Below, one piece after another: positions 1 through 9,060 of a stretch of 64,000 bases of DNA. Numbering within the stretch: position 1 is the stretch's first letter; every line of letters begins with the position of its first letter. Source of the stretch: Dysgonamonadaceae bacterium (GTDB lineage Bacteria; Bacteroidota; Bacteroidia; Bacteroidales; Azobacteroidaceae). The position numbers and the translations under genes are program-made. The stretch lies in contig JAISUK010000047.1 in the NCBI GenBank assembly GCA_031272075.1, positions 1-64,000 on the forward strand. The letters run 5' to 3'. Under the pieces are notes generated by a model. That model was not told where the DNA came from. It made no database searches and saw nothing but the letters and a program-made list of their open reading frames with translations.

Positions 1-315
1 CTGTTTGAACAGGTAATGTTTTCGACTGACATCATAAATCTCATTCGGGTCAGGTTCAATATGCAATAGGGATTTTTCATTGCAAAAGTGGGTGACGGTT
101 ACGGCCGAGTCGCCTTTCTGAAGATACATCACCCCGCTTAATGTTCCTGAAAAATCACCCTTGATGGCTTTGTTAAAAACGGAATGAAATCCCATTCCAT
201 CCTTATGATTAGCGGATTCATATTTTATTTGTTGCGCGTTTACTTGAAAGCATGACGCAAGAAACAATATACAAACGAGTACAATTTTCTGTACTTTTAC
301 CAATATAGACTTCAT
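1..315 (-). CDS. Hypothetical secreted protein, C-terminus truncated by window edge
   Basis: Minus-strand frame starting at CAT 313-315 reads MKSILVKVQKIVLVCILFLASCFQVNAQQIKYESANHKDGMGFHSVFNKAIKGDFSGTLSG...; signal peptide-like N-terminus; open to window start. Confidence 0.6.
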   Translation of the reverse strand, partial: MKSILVKVQKIVLVCILFLASCFQVNAQQIKYESANHKDGMGFHSVFNKAIKGDFSGTLSGVMYLQKGDSAVTVTHFCNEKSLLHIEPDPNEIYDVSRKHYLFKQ

Positions 316-326
316 GACAATAAATT

Positions 327-1130
327 TTAATCCTGAACGGTAATACTGGTAAATGTATGTCCGTAATTTAGCAATTCGGTAAGTTTTGACATGGCTTCAT
401 CCGTAGTGCGTATGCAACCATACGTTGGATGTTCAGGATTATTGCATCTTCCTGAATGAATTCCCATGTACTCTCGAGTAACATTGCTATATACAAAAGT
501 ATTAGCTCTAAATATTCCATATATCCCAAATGAACCTTCGAAAGTATCCTCCGAGTTATTATGTTTTAAAGCAGAATGTTGATCCAGCATCGAATAAGTA
601 CCATTCGGCCATATTCCTTTACTGCGTGAATCAACATTGTTATACGCACTATAAGTACCCAGACAACAGTCTCGTACATAAATACGTATTTGGTGGTCAC
701 TGCGATCGAAAGTGACAGTAAGTTCACCGATATTACTCGGAACTCTATTGCCACAGGCATCGACGTATCCCCAATCCTCTACATAACCTCCTTGCCATTG
801 GGATCTTGAACAAAACAGGTAATATTCATCCCTTGTATAAGGACGGCCGCACGCATAATCAAAAGGATCATATCTACTTCCAAGACTGGAGGCGCTATCA
901 AAAGCGTAGTAACTTCCTGATTCGTAGTATATTCCGTTATCATCATAGTAATAGCCGCAGCCTTCCGAGGTTCTTACCCATATTATATTCATGCCGGAAC
1001 CGGTGGTATAATATCCGTAATCATCCCAATAGTCGCCACCTTTGATGGCGCGTTGTTCACGCTCGTTCAGCGGTATGAAATTCTCCCTCAATGCGCTGAA
1101 ACTCTCTCCAGTTAATTTTTTCTTGTTCAT
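327..1130 (-). CDS. Double-glycine-leader protein with C-terminal L,D-transpeptidase (YkuD/DUF2778)-like domain
   Basis: N-term MNKKKLTGESFSALRENFIPLNEREQRAIKGG is a GG-type leader; C-term MGIHSGRCNNPEHPTYGCIRTTDEAM matches the H-x(n)-[ST]xGCxR catalytic pattern (H225, C239). Confidence 0.7.
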   Translation of the reverse strand: MNKKKLTGESFSALRENFIPLNEREQRAIKGGDYWDDYGYYTTGSGMNIIWVRTSEGCGYYYDDNGIYYESGSYYAFDSASSLGSRYDPFDYACGRPYTRDEYYLFCSRSQWQGGYVEDWGYVDACGNRVPSNIGELTVTFDRSDHQIRIYVRDCCLGTYSAYNNVDSRSKGIWPNGTYSMLDQHSALKHNNSEDTFEGSFGIYGIFRANTFVYSNVTREYMGIHSGRCNNPEHPTYGCIRTTDEAMSKLTELLNYGHTFTSITVQD

Positions 1131-1173
1131 AATGGTAAAATTTGGTTTAATAAAAAAGTTAAGTTAATTATTA

Positions 1174-2109
1174 TCATTTGCAATTAGCATTTTCATTCAT
1201 GAACAGGAGCATATTCCCGAAACCCGCCAAACCTCTGGAAAAAATGAAATCGCGTTTTGTCAGGCTTTCCTGCTTTAGGTTTATGAAACGTGAAATTGCT
1301 CCCAATGCGATCGCTTCCAGACTGCTATTGCCGAAATAGAGCTCCTCCTGCCAGGATATTTTTATCAAAGTTTCGATATCAAACCCATTTTCCGGTTTCG
1401 TGCGATTCATTAGAAACTTCTTCCAGACTTTATTTTTCTCGAGTTCAAATTCTTTAAGCACGCGTTCAAATATATACAGGTCGGCTTTGTCGAATGTCTG
1501 ATTGGTTTTGTGATTTAATATTTTTTCCAACAGGACTAAAAGATTCTTTTTTATTGAAACAGCTTTCTCCTTGTTGTGCTTGTATTTTTTAATTCGCATG
1601 AGAAAAATCAAAACAGAATTGATATGATAAAGAGAAACCGCATCTTGAAAGATACTCAATCCCTTATCGCATGAGTCCAGACATTCGTCGATGTGTTGAA
1701 TATAATCTACATTGGTCTTGTTATCCTTCAATCGTTCAAGCAGATAAATCCCTTTTCCCAACAAGGATGTATGCGGATTACACTTGTAATCGGAAAAGAT
1801 TTTCTTATCCACGTCCTGTAAGACTTCATTGGAATCTCCATCTACATAACCTTTTCTTATCAAGCAATTTACAACCAAACCTATTCCTGCAAGTCCGTTT
1901 TCAAAACAGGGAGATGTTGTCGCAATAGACCTCAGCACTTTGTCTAACATATCGTCGGCAATCTCGCTGTAATATTTACAATTGGAATAATCGGCATATC
2001 GATACAGAAATAGTATGATCCCCATTTTCCCGTCGTGCAATCCATTGCCGGTTATATGGTAACTGTATAAAACCAGTGTGTTTGCTATTTTTTGTAATTC
2101 ATTTTTCAT
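1174..2109 (-). CDS. LanC-like (lanthionine cyclase fold) protein
   Basis: Repeated GL-x-G-x-x-G motifs (NGLHDGKMGIILFLYRYA, FENGLAGIGLVVNCLI, FSRGLAGFGNMLLFMN); adjacent to GG-leader gene and glycosyltransferase. Confidence 0.6.
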   Translation of the reverse strand: MKNELQKIANTLVLYSYHITGNGLHDGKMGIILFLYRYADYSNCKYYSEIADDMLDKVLRSIATTSPCFENGLAGIGLVVNCLIRKGYVDGDSNEVLQDVDKKIFSDYKCNPHTSLLGKGIYLLERLKDNKTNVDYIQHIDECLDSCDKGLSIFQDAVSLYHINSVLIFLMRIKKYKHNKEKAVSIKKNLLVLLEKILNHKTNQTFDKADLYIFERVLKEFELEKNKVWKKFLMNRTKPENGFDIETLIKISWQEELYFGNSSLEAIALGAISRFINLKQESLTKRDFIFSRGLAGFGNMLLFMNENANCK

Positions 2110-2125
2110 ACGTCAGTATTTTATT

Positions 2126-4000
2126 TTATTTTATTTTATTGTTTTGTTTTGTCGAGTTGATTACTTGCTTGAAAAAATCAATAATATCCGGTACATGATA
2201 ATCAAAAGTAAATTTCATACGATTCGCTCGTACATTCCGTTCCGTTTCAGCCAGAAGTCCTTTATCTTTCAATTGAGTGACCAATTCCTTCATTGAGTCG
2301 TACAATATACACATTCCGTATTTTTCGACACCGTTGCGCATCGCAACAATATGACCCGTATTCCTTTTCTGTATGATTGGAATTCCGGCAGCCGCCAACG
2401 TGTTGATTCGAGCCGGAATATTCAAATCAAACCATCCGGCGCGCATCAACGAATTTTCATTCAAGCTTTCAAAACAATGCAACCAGCCTGCATCGTATTT
2501 AGAAAATTCTTTGACCCAATCCATTTGAGAGCAATGCGGCTCTACATGAAAATGTCTCGGGGCAAGGTCTCTGAATTGGGAGATGCCCTTTTCTTCATGG
2601 ATGTAAGTTTCATTGTATACATGTAAATGGATATTATTATCTGCCATGATGCGCATATCTTGCGGTCTGATTCCTATGATCCTTCCAATGACTACCGTAT
2701 GCACTGCTCCATCCGATGCCGAAAGTTTTTCGGAAAAATCTCCTTTAAAACAGTCGGCTTTCGGCAAGTCCCCATCCATGATAAAGGTCAAGGCATTATT
2801 GGGGTCGTATGATGTAAATAATTCAAACCATTCTTTTGTTTCTTTATTCAGGTATATTTTACCATCGGAGCGGGAGTATAAATCGATCAGTTTTTCCCAC
2901 AAACCCTGTTTCATCGCACCGTGTGGACTTTCTTTGAAATGCCATACAAAGGGAATCCCCGTATTCGCATTCATTACTTCATGCGCAAAATAAATCGCGC
3001 CTGTATTCAATTGAGCATAAATGATATCCGGTTTAATCTCTTTGAGCCTTTGTCGCCAATTATCGTACGGTACATCTTCCACATTTCCGAATGGGAGCGG
3101 GCCGACGGTACAAAAGCAATATTCCGGTTTCCCCCAAAGACCGTACAACTTGTGACCGGCCTCTTCAAAAGCATACACGCGCTCAGGATTGTAGGCCAGC
3201 TCTCCAACCAACAAAATTTTCAAACTTTCATCTGATAGCGGTCTTTTCAATTTGTAATGACTGTATGCCTTGTATTCATCGATTGTATTATAGTTGGTAG
3301 TTCTCATCCGGACAGGATCTTGGATTTTATAGTAATGTCTGTATTTATTCAATCCTCCCCCCATCTTTTCTCCCATAATTTTATGTCGCTGGCGGGGTTG
3401 ATTGGTCCATTCACAGGTGATTTTGTTTGTTGGAACGAAGAGACCTTTGTCAGTCAATTTTCTCCAGAAGGAATAAAACAAATCATCCGAAACACATTCT
3501 TCGCGCTCTATCCAGCGGTCATCCGTCTTTCTGTGCGCTGTCTGGACTAATTGCAGACAATAATCCGCCTGAACTCCCAGTGCTTTTTTATACATGATAA
3601 GACTGGCTTCGGGAACAACATCTAAACAAAAACCGCTAAAAGCCAACACAATATCTTTTGACTCTTCAAATTTTGATTTTAACGTTTCTAGATGATTGTT
3701 ATAATAAAAGTCGTCGGACGGCAAATATGCAATATATTCGTATTGAGCCATATCGATTCCTTGATTTAGTGCCGCACCCAAGCCTTTGTTGTTCGCGTTT
3801 TTGATATAACGTACAGGATAGTCACATGTGTCAGACAAATATTCAGACAAATATTCTTCTGTTTTATCTGTTGAACCATCATTGATAATGATTAATTCCC
3901 AATTCTTACAGGTTTGTTTGCACAAACTTAAGATAGCTCTTCGAATAAAGCACGCCTGATTAAATACAGGCATAATAACCGAAAAATGTATATTATTCAC
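2126..4000 (-). CDS. Glycosyltransferase, N-terminal GT2 domain plus a second GT-like domain (624 aa)
   Basis: N-term HFSVIMPVFNQACFIRRAILSLCKQTCKNWELIIINDGSTDKTEEYL is classic GT2; C-terminal half resembles a GT-B fold. Confidence 0.75.
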   Translation of the reverse strand: MNNIHFSVIMPVFNQACFIRRAILSLCKQTCKNWELIIINDGSTDKTEEYLSEYLSDTCDYPVRYIKNANNKGLGAALNQGIDMAQYEYIAYLPSDDFYYNNHLETLKSKFEESKDIVLAFSGFCLDVVPEASLIMYKKALGVQADYCLQLVQTAHRKTDDRWIEREECVSDDLFYSFWRKLTDKGLFVPTNKITCEWTNQPRQRHKIMGEKMGGGLNKYRHYYKIQDPVRMRTTNYNTIDEYKAYSHYKLKRPLSDESLKILLVGELAYNPERVYAFEEAGHKLYGLWGKPEYCFCTVGPLPFGNVEDVPYDNWRQRLKEIKPDIIYAQLNTGAIYFAHEVMNANTGIPFVWHFKESPHGAMKQGLWEKLIDLYSRSDGKIYLNKETKEWFELFTSYDPNNALTFIMDGDLPKADCFKGDFSEKLSASDGAVHTVVIGRIIGIRPQDMRIMADNNIHLHVYNETYIHEEKGISQFRDLAPRHFHVEPHCSQMDWVKEFSKYDAGWLHCFESLNENSLMRAGWFDLNIPARINTLAAAGIPIIQKRNTGHIVAMRNGVEKYGMCILYDSMKELVTQLKDKGLLAETERNVRANRMKFTFDYHVPDIIDFFKQVINSTKQNNKIK

Positions 4001-4303
4001 AACTTTAAGATTTTGTTAATTTATAAAAAAGTTTTGGCAATCAGTATCATTCATAGGAACGGCTTTGATTACACCGCAAATTAAAATCGCACTTTTCAAT
4101 TTCCCAAATATTTTTCCTATTATTTTGAATTTATTATCATAACATCGACTTTCGAGGACGAAAGTAGATGTTTTGAAGTACGAAAAGGCGAAATTAGTGG
4201 CTAGTGGGTAGTGGCTGGTGGGTTACAGGATTTCAATTATGCGGGTTTTTACGTGTTTCGACGATTCAGAGAGGCTTGTTAAAAAATAAGTAACATGTAT
4301 TTC

Positions 4304-4334
4304 TTTGAATTTTCGATTTTATTTGCTATTTTTG
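4304..4334 (+). promoter_or_regulatory. Bacteroidota-type promoter for the ATPase gene (TTTG-N19-TATTTTTG)
   Basis: -33 TTTG at 4304-4307 and -7 TAnnTTTG at 4327-4334, 28 nt before ATG 4362. Confidence 0.65.
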
Positions 4335-4361
4335 CAAAATTAATTCAAATATAGCATTTAA

Positions 4362-5606
4362 ATGGTACTCGAAATCAGGTTAAGGAATATTTATTCTATC
4401 AAGGACGAGGTCGTTTTGGATTTGCGGGCAGGTGGCAGCAAGTCTCAACAAACCCAACGATTGCAGGCAAATACATTCACCTGCAAAGACGGACAGATAT
4501 TGAAATCTGTAGCGATTTATGGAGCAAACGCCTCCGGTAAAAGCAATATTATCAAGGCAATACACCAATCTGTCCGGATGATTCTACAGTCGCATTTACA
4601 CAATGAAAATGCCGTTTTCGACATGAGGCCTTTCAAGTTTGACGGTTATCCTCAAAAACCAAGTTCATTTTCAATACGTTTCATGATTCAAGAAACAGAA
4701 TACGAATATGCGTTCTCATTCAATCACAATGGGATCATGACGGAGAATTTGTACCACAGCCCTAACGGGAGGCGCGCTAAAATATTTACCCGCAACGAAG
4801 CACCAGGAAAAGAAAAATCTAAAATTTACAGTTTCACTGCCGCCATCCGCAAACCGCTCGATGTCGCCGAAAATACCTCTCGTAAAACACTGTATCTCTC
4901 GCGCGCCAGTCAAATGGACAGGGAAATCGCCAAAACTGTTTACAAGTTTTTTGCGCAAAAAATCGCATTCAATCATCTGTCGGGGAATTTATTCGTGTAT
5001 CTGGAATTTGAAAAAAGTAAAGAATTATTATTGCATGCCTTGAAAATTGCAGACACCGATATTGTTGACTTCAAAATTAATTTTTTGAATAAAATGATCG
5101 ATTCGTCATACAACAATAACCCGACATCGGGCATTGCACAGGAAAGCGCAGAATTGCTGCCAATCATCACATTCCATCAAAACAATCCGAAGATTCCGTT
5201 CGATTTTGCAAAAGAAGAATCTGCAGGAACACAAATTTTATTCCGTTTGATGATGGTCATATTAGACAGTGTGAGAAACAACAAACTTTTACTGATTGAA
5301 GAAATCGGCAGCAACTTGCACAGCAAAATAGTGGAATACATCATTGAACTTTTTCATGCAAGCAATTCCGCACAAATTGTTTATACAACCCACAACACCA
5401 ATTTGCTCAATCTTCATAAACTGCGGAAAGATCAAATATATTTTGTTAATAAACGCATCGACGGTTCAAGTGATTTGTATTCACTTTTCAATTACAAGGA
5501 TTTCCGCGACACGATGGACGTAGAAAAAGCCTATTTACAGGGGCGTTTCGATGCGATCCCCAATATCGACGATCGACCTGAAATACTGAGGACGTTGACC
5601 AAATGA
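4362..5606 (+). CDS. AAA family ATPase, OLD/RloA/AbiEii-like (AAA15 type)
   Basis: MVLEIRLRNIYSIKDEVVLDL start, Walker A GANASGKSN, Walker B-like LLLIEEIGSNLH, THNTNLL motif. Confidence 0.8.
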   Translation: MVLEIRLRNIYSIKDEVVLDLRAGGSKSQQTQRLQANTFTCKDGQILKSVAIYGANASGKSNIIKAIHQSVRMILQSHLHNENAVFDMRPFKFDGYPQKPSSFSIRFMIQETEYEYAFSFNHNGIMTENLYHSPNGRRAKIFTRNEAPGKEKSKIYSFTAAIRKPLDVAENTSRKTLYLSRASQMDREIAKTVYKFFAQKIAFNHLSGNLFVYLEFEKSKELLLHALKIADTDIVDFKINFLNKMIDSSYNNNPTSGIAQESAELLPIITFHQNNPKIPFDFAKEESAGTQILFRLMMVILDSVRNNKLLLIEEIGSNLHSKIVEYIIELFHASNSAQIVYTTHNTNLLNLHKLRKDQIYFVNKRIDGSSDLYSLFNYKDFRDTMDVEKAYLQGRFDAIPNIDDRPEILRTLTK

Positions 5607-5658
5607 TTTCGAATATAATAGCTTACCGGTGAGCCGTAGTTTTGTTGTGATAAAGCAA

Positions 5659-5687
5659 AAGGAGTCAGAAAATTTTCCTAACTCCTT
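5659..5687. terminator. Bidirectional hairpin terminator between the ATPase and tRNA-Pro
   Basis: AAGGAGTCAGAAAATTTTCCTAACTCCTT near-perfect inverted repeat, T-rich on both sides, between convergent genes. Confidence 0.7.
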
Positions 5688-5699
5688 CTCTTTCAGCCG

Positions 5700-5774
5700 T
5701 CGGGGTGAGACGATTCGAACGTCCGACCACACGCCCCCCAGACGCGTACTCTAACCGGGCTGAGCTACACCCCG
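5700..5774 (-). tRNA. tRNA-Pro (anticodon GGG)
   Basis: Cloverleaf on minus strand: acceptor CGGGGTG/CACCCCG, anticodon loop CTGGGGG, T-arm GGACGTTCGAATCGTCT; CCA not encoded. Confidence 0.92.
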
Positions 5775-5826
5775 AAAACGCTGCAAAGATAAGAAAAATT
5801 CCTCGGAATAAATCTTAATTTTGAAA

Positions 5827-6306
5827 TTATTCTTCATCAGACCGTTCAAAAGAGATCGGAATCTGTCGGCGGAAAGCTTCTTTGAACGAAATCAAGGTTT
5901 CCGAACGAGCCAATCCCAAGGGTTGTAATTTTTGATGAATGATCTCCAATAAATGCTGGTTGTTTCGCGCATAGAGTTTGATGAACAAGTCATATTTCCC
6001 TGTGATATAATGACATTCTACCACTTCAGGAATTTTATCCAAAGCTGCCAGGACTTCTTCAAAATTTTCCGGATTCTTTAAAAACAATCCGATATACGCG
6101 GAAGTCTCATACCCAACCTTCGAGTAATCAACGACATATTCCGATCCTTTGATTACGCCCAGATTGACTAGTTTTTGAATCCGCTGGTGGATAGCTGCGC
6201 CCGAAACATCACATTCTCGCGCAATTTCCAAAAAAGGGATTTTCGCATTGCAGACGATCATGTTGAGGATTTTTTCATCCAATTGATCAAGTTGATGATG
6301 ACCCAT
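5827..6306 (-). CDS. Lrp/AsnC family transcriptional regulator
   Basis: LDQLDEKILNMIVCNAKIPFLEIARECDVSGAAIHQRIQKLVNLGVI HTH plus C-terminal RAM domain. Confidence 0.93.
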   Translation of the reverse strand: MGHHQLDQLDEKILNMIVCNAKIPFLEIARECDVSGAAIHQRIQKLVNLGVIKGSEYVVDYSKVGYETSAYIGLFLKNPENFEEVLAALDKIPEVVECHYITGKYDLFIKLYARNNQHLLEIIHQKLQPLGLARSETLISFKEAFRRQIPISFERSDEE

Positions 6307-6322
6307 AATTTATATTGTTATA

Positions 6323-7264
6323 TTATTGTTCTATATTTATCGTATTTTCGATGATGTATTCAGGCCGGTTTTTCACTTCATCGAATAAAATCCCGATGTA
6401 TTGGCCCAAAACGCCTATCGTCAACAGCTGTACGCCTCCGAAAAAGATCACAATGATCATGATTGAGGTAAAGCCGCTCTCTGCATTGGTATATCCGAAT
6501 ATTTTCCCTAGCGCATACCATATCGCCAGGATGATCCCGCCGATCACAGCGATAAATCCCAAACTTACCGATAAAAGCAATGGTTTTTTTGAGAAGTACG
6601 ACAATGCTGTGGAAGCAAAGGAGATCATTTTCCGAAACGGATATTTGGTTTTTCCGGAATGACGCGCATTTCTTTCGTAATAATAAGGCACTTGCTTGAA
6701 TCCGACCCAGGAAATGAGTCCGCGGATGTATTTTCCACGTTCCCGCAATCTGTTAAATTCTTTGATAATCGTGGAATCAATCAACCGGAAATCGCCCGTA
6801 TCCAGCGGGAATTTCACTTCCGACAGGCTATTCAGAAATCTGTAAAACAATTTAGACGACCACAATTTGAATCGGCTCTCCCCTTCCCTTGATTTACGCA
6901 CACAATAAACCACATTCGCCTGTTCTTTTTCCATCGTTTGCAACAAATCAGGGATAATTTCGGGAGGATCCTGCAAATCGGCATCAATAATCACCGCCAA
7001 ATCTGTTTTACAATAATTGATTCCGGCTGTCACCGCCGCCTGATGTCCAAAATTGCGTGAGAAATTGAGGATGAAAACGTCAGTGTCGACAGACGCGATT
7101 TCTGTCATGATCTCCAACGTCCGGTCTGTGCTCCCGTCATTGATAAAAGTGATATACGATTTGATACCGGTCAATTGATTCAATACAGATTTGACACGTT
7201 CGTAAGTGATCTGAATCACAGTCTCTTCATTATAACAAGGAATAATTATACTTAATGTTTTCAT
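6323..7264 (-). CDS. GT2 glycosyltransferase, GtrB/DPM1-like with C-terminal TM segments
   Basis: LSIIIPCYNEETVI, INDGSTDRTLEIM, DADLQDPPEIIPDL; two C-terminal hydrophobic helices. Confidence 0.92.
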   Translation of the reverse strand: MKTLSIIIPCYNEETVIQITYERVKSVLNQLTGIKSYITFINDGSTDRTLEIMTEIASVDTDVFILNFSRNFGHQAAVTAGINYCKTDLAVIIDADLQDPPEIIPDLLQTMEKEQANVVYCVRKSREGESRFKLWSSKLFYRFLNSLSEVKFPLDTGDFRLIDSTIIKEFNRLRERGKYIRGLISWVGFKQVPYYYERNARHSGKTKYPFRKMISFASTALSYFSKKPLLLSVSLGFIAVIGGIILAIWYALGKIFGYTNAESGFTSIMIIVIFFGGVQLLTIGVLGQYIGILFDEVKNRPEYIIENTINIEQ

Positions 7265-7336
7265 ACTTCAATAATTTGCCATATTTAATAAAAACAACCA
7301 AGCGTGCATTATTAAATATCTTTGTCCATAAAAAGG

Positions 7337-7831
7337 TTAACTCGCCTCTTTGACAACATCGTTTTTAAATGTATAATATTTATTACATAAAAAATTAAGG
7401 ATTGTATAACATACATTCCCGATTAATTGACAAATATAAGAAGAAGTTAGGAAATATTCCTTATTTTGGAAAGAAAATTTAAAAGAAGCAATAACTGCAG
7501 ACTTGTTTAATATCAAAACGACACCAAGCTGAACGATATAACAGACGGCAAATACTGCAACAAACTTGATAAAACCTTTTTTCCAGTCGCCTTTGCTCTT
7601 GAAAGTCCAATTCCGGTTAAAAATAAAACTGCTGATTATCCCGGCGCCGTATCCGACGAGATTGGATACCAGCATGGCATGGTTGGGCGTGCGTTGTTCG
7701 CCATACATGCCATATCCCCATTTCATGATAATCCAAATGACGGTCAAGGTCAACAAGGTATTCACAACCCCTACAATTCCGTATTTCAGAAACTGGGTGA
7801 AAAAATTTTTATTGAGCGTAAAAGCAGTCAT
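7337..7831 (-). CDS. GtrA family membrane protein
   Basis: FLKYGIVGVVNTLLTLTVIWIIM, FIFNRNWTFKS, FLCNKYYTFK. Confidence 0.9.
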   Translation of the reverse strand: MTAFTLNKNFFTQFLKYGIVGVVNTLLTLTVIWIIMKWGYGMYGEQRTPNHAMLVSNLVGYGAGIISSFIFNRNWTFKSKGDWKKGFIKFVAVFAVCYIVQLGVVLILNKSAVIASFKFSFQNKEYFLTSSYICQLIGNVCYTILNFLCNKYYTFKNDVVKEAS

Positions 7832-7854
7832 ATTCGCGAAATCTTACATTTCTG

Positions 7855-9021
7855 TCAGCTATAAATACCGATATAATCTTTTTTTCCACGTTTTAATCGC
7901 GAAATATAGATATAAAAATCAAACAACAACTGAAAGAAGTCAAATAGCGGAAGCAAATAATAAAAACGACCGGTATTCAGCTTTTTAGCCGATTTATTGA
8001 TGACCAATAATTGCGTGGTTAATCGCGCCAAAAATGCAAAAACAGCAATCGTCGGCAACAACAATCCCCAAAATCCATAAACAATGGCGGCAATGGCAAA
8101 AATTCCGAAGAAAAGGCGGGAAATGGACTCGCAACGCCAGAATGCCACCGGTCCGGGTTTGTAATGATGTTGCGTTGTAGCCCTGCACAATTTGATTTCT
8201 TTCCACAATTTGAAATCTTCCAGTTGCATGAGCTGCATCGATTCCGGAGCAAGCTCCACTGCCGTATTTTCGGAAGTCGCAATCTGATTAATGAACAGAT
8301 CGTCCTCGCCCGATTGCAGATACATATATTTAGAAAAACCTTTATTCTCGAAGAAAAGGGACTTTTTATAGGCCATATTTCTTCCGTTGCCGCTATATGG
8401 TCGATTCATGATGGCAAAGGAAAGATAGCGCAGGCCATCGATCAAATTATCGTATGCTGCAAACCGATCTTTCAGCGAATTGCCTTTCTTCAAAGGACTG
8501 AATCCCAGCACGATTGATTTAGTATCGGAAAAATTGCGCATCATGCACGAAATCCAGTCTTTGCCTACCGGACTGCAACAGGCTTCAGTAAATAACAAAT
8601 AGTCGTATTTGGCCGCCTTGATTCCGACCATCATCGCCAATTTCTTACGACTCAGGTATTTTGAATCTTCAGGTATATACGTAGTATATAAATGTTTGTA
8701 CTTTTCTTCCAAATCACTCAACACCTGGTCGCTTTCATCGGTCGATCCGTCATTCACGACAATCACTTCATAGAGCGGATAATCCTGTTCCAAGATCAAA
8801 GGTAAATATTGCGCCAGGTTCTGAGACTCATTTCTGGAACAAATCACGATAGAAACGGGCGATTTTGCATTTTCCGAAGCCGAAATCTGCTCATTGCCCG
8901 CTTTCTTTGGAAAACGTAACGGCTTGGAATAGAATACGAGATAATAGATCATCTGAATCAGAAACGACAACCCCAGTCCCGAAAGTAAAATGATTTCAAC
9001 GATATCCAACTGAAAATTCAT
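7855..9021 (-). CDS. GT2 glycosyltransferase, membrane-anchored
   Basis: VSIVICSRNESQNLAQYLPLILEQDYPLYEVIVVNDGSTDESDQVL with N- and C-terminal TM helices. Confidence 0.88.
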   Translation of the reverse strand: MNFQLDIVEIILLSGLGLSFLIQMIYYLVFYSKPLRFPKKAGNEQISASENAKSPVSIVICSRNESQNLAQYLPLILEQDYPLYEVIVVNDGSTDESDQVLSDLEEKYKHLYTTYIPEDSKYLSRKKLAMMVGIKAAKYDYLLFTEACCSPVGKDWISCMMRNFSDTKSIVLGFSPLKKGNSLKDRFAAYDNLIDGLRYLSFAIMNRPYSGNGRNMAYKKSLFFENKGFSKYMYLQSGEDDLFINQIATSENTAVELAPESMQLMQLEDFKLWKEIKLCRATTQHHYKPGPVAFWRCESISRLFFGIFAIAAIVYGFWGLLLPTIAVFAFLARLTTQLLVINKSAKKLNTGRFYYLLPLFDFFQLLFDFYIYISRLKRGKKDYIGIYS

Positions 9022-9060
9022 TAGAAACAACTAGCAATTAAAAGATTCAACTTCATCCAT

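Noticed and set aside
4198-4223. G-rich stretch as a G-quadruplex
   Set aside because: GGG runs are too short and interrupted to support a stable quadruplex by inspection.
5700-5774. Integration-site att duplication of tRNA-Pro
   Set aside because: No second copy of the tRNA 3' end and no integrase gene is seen in the window.
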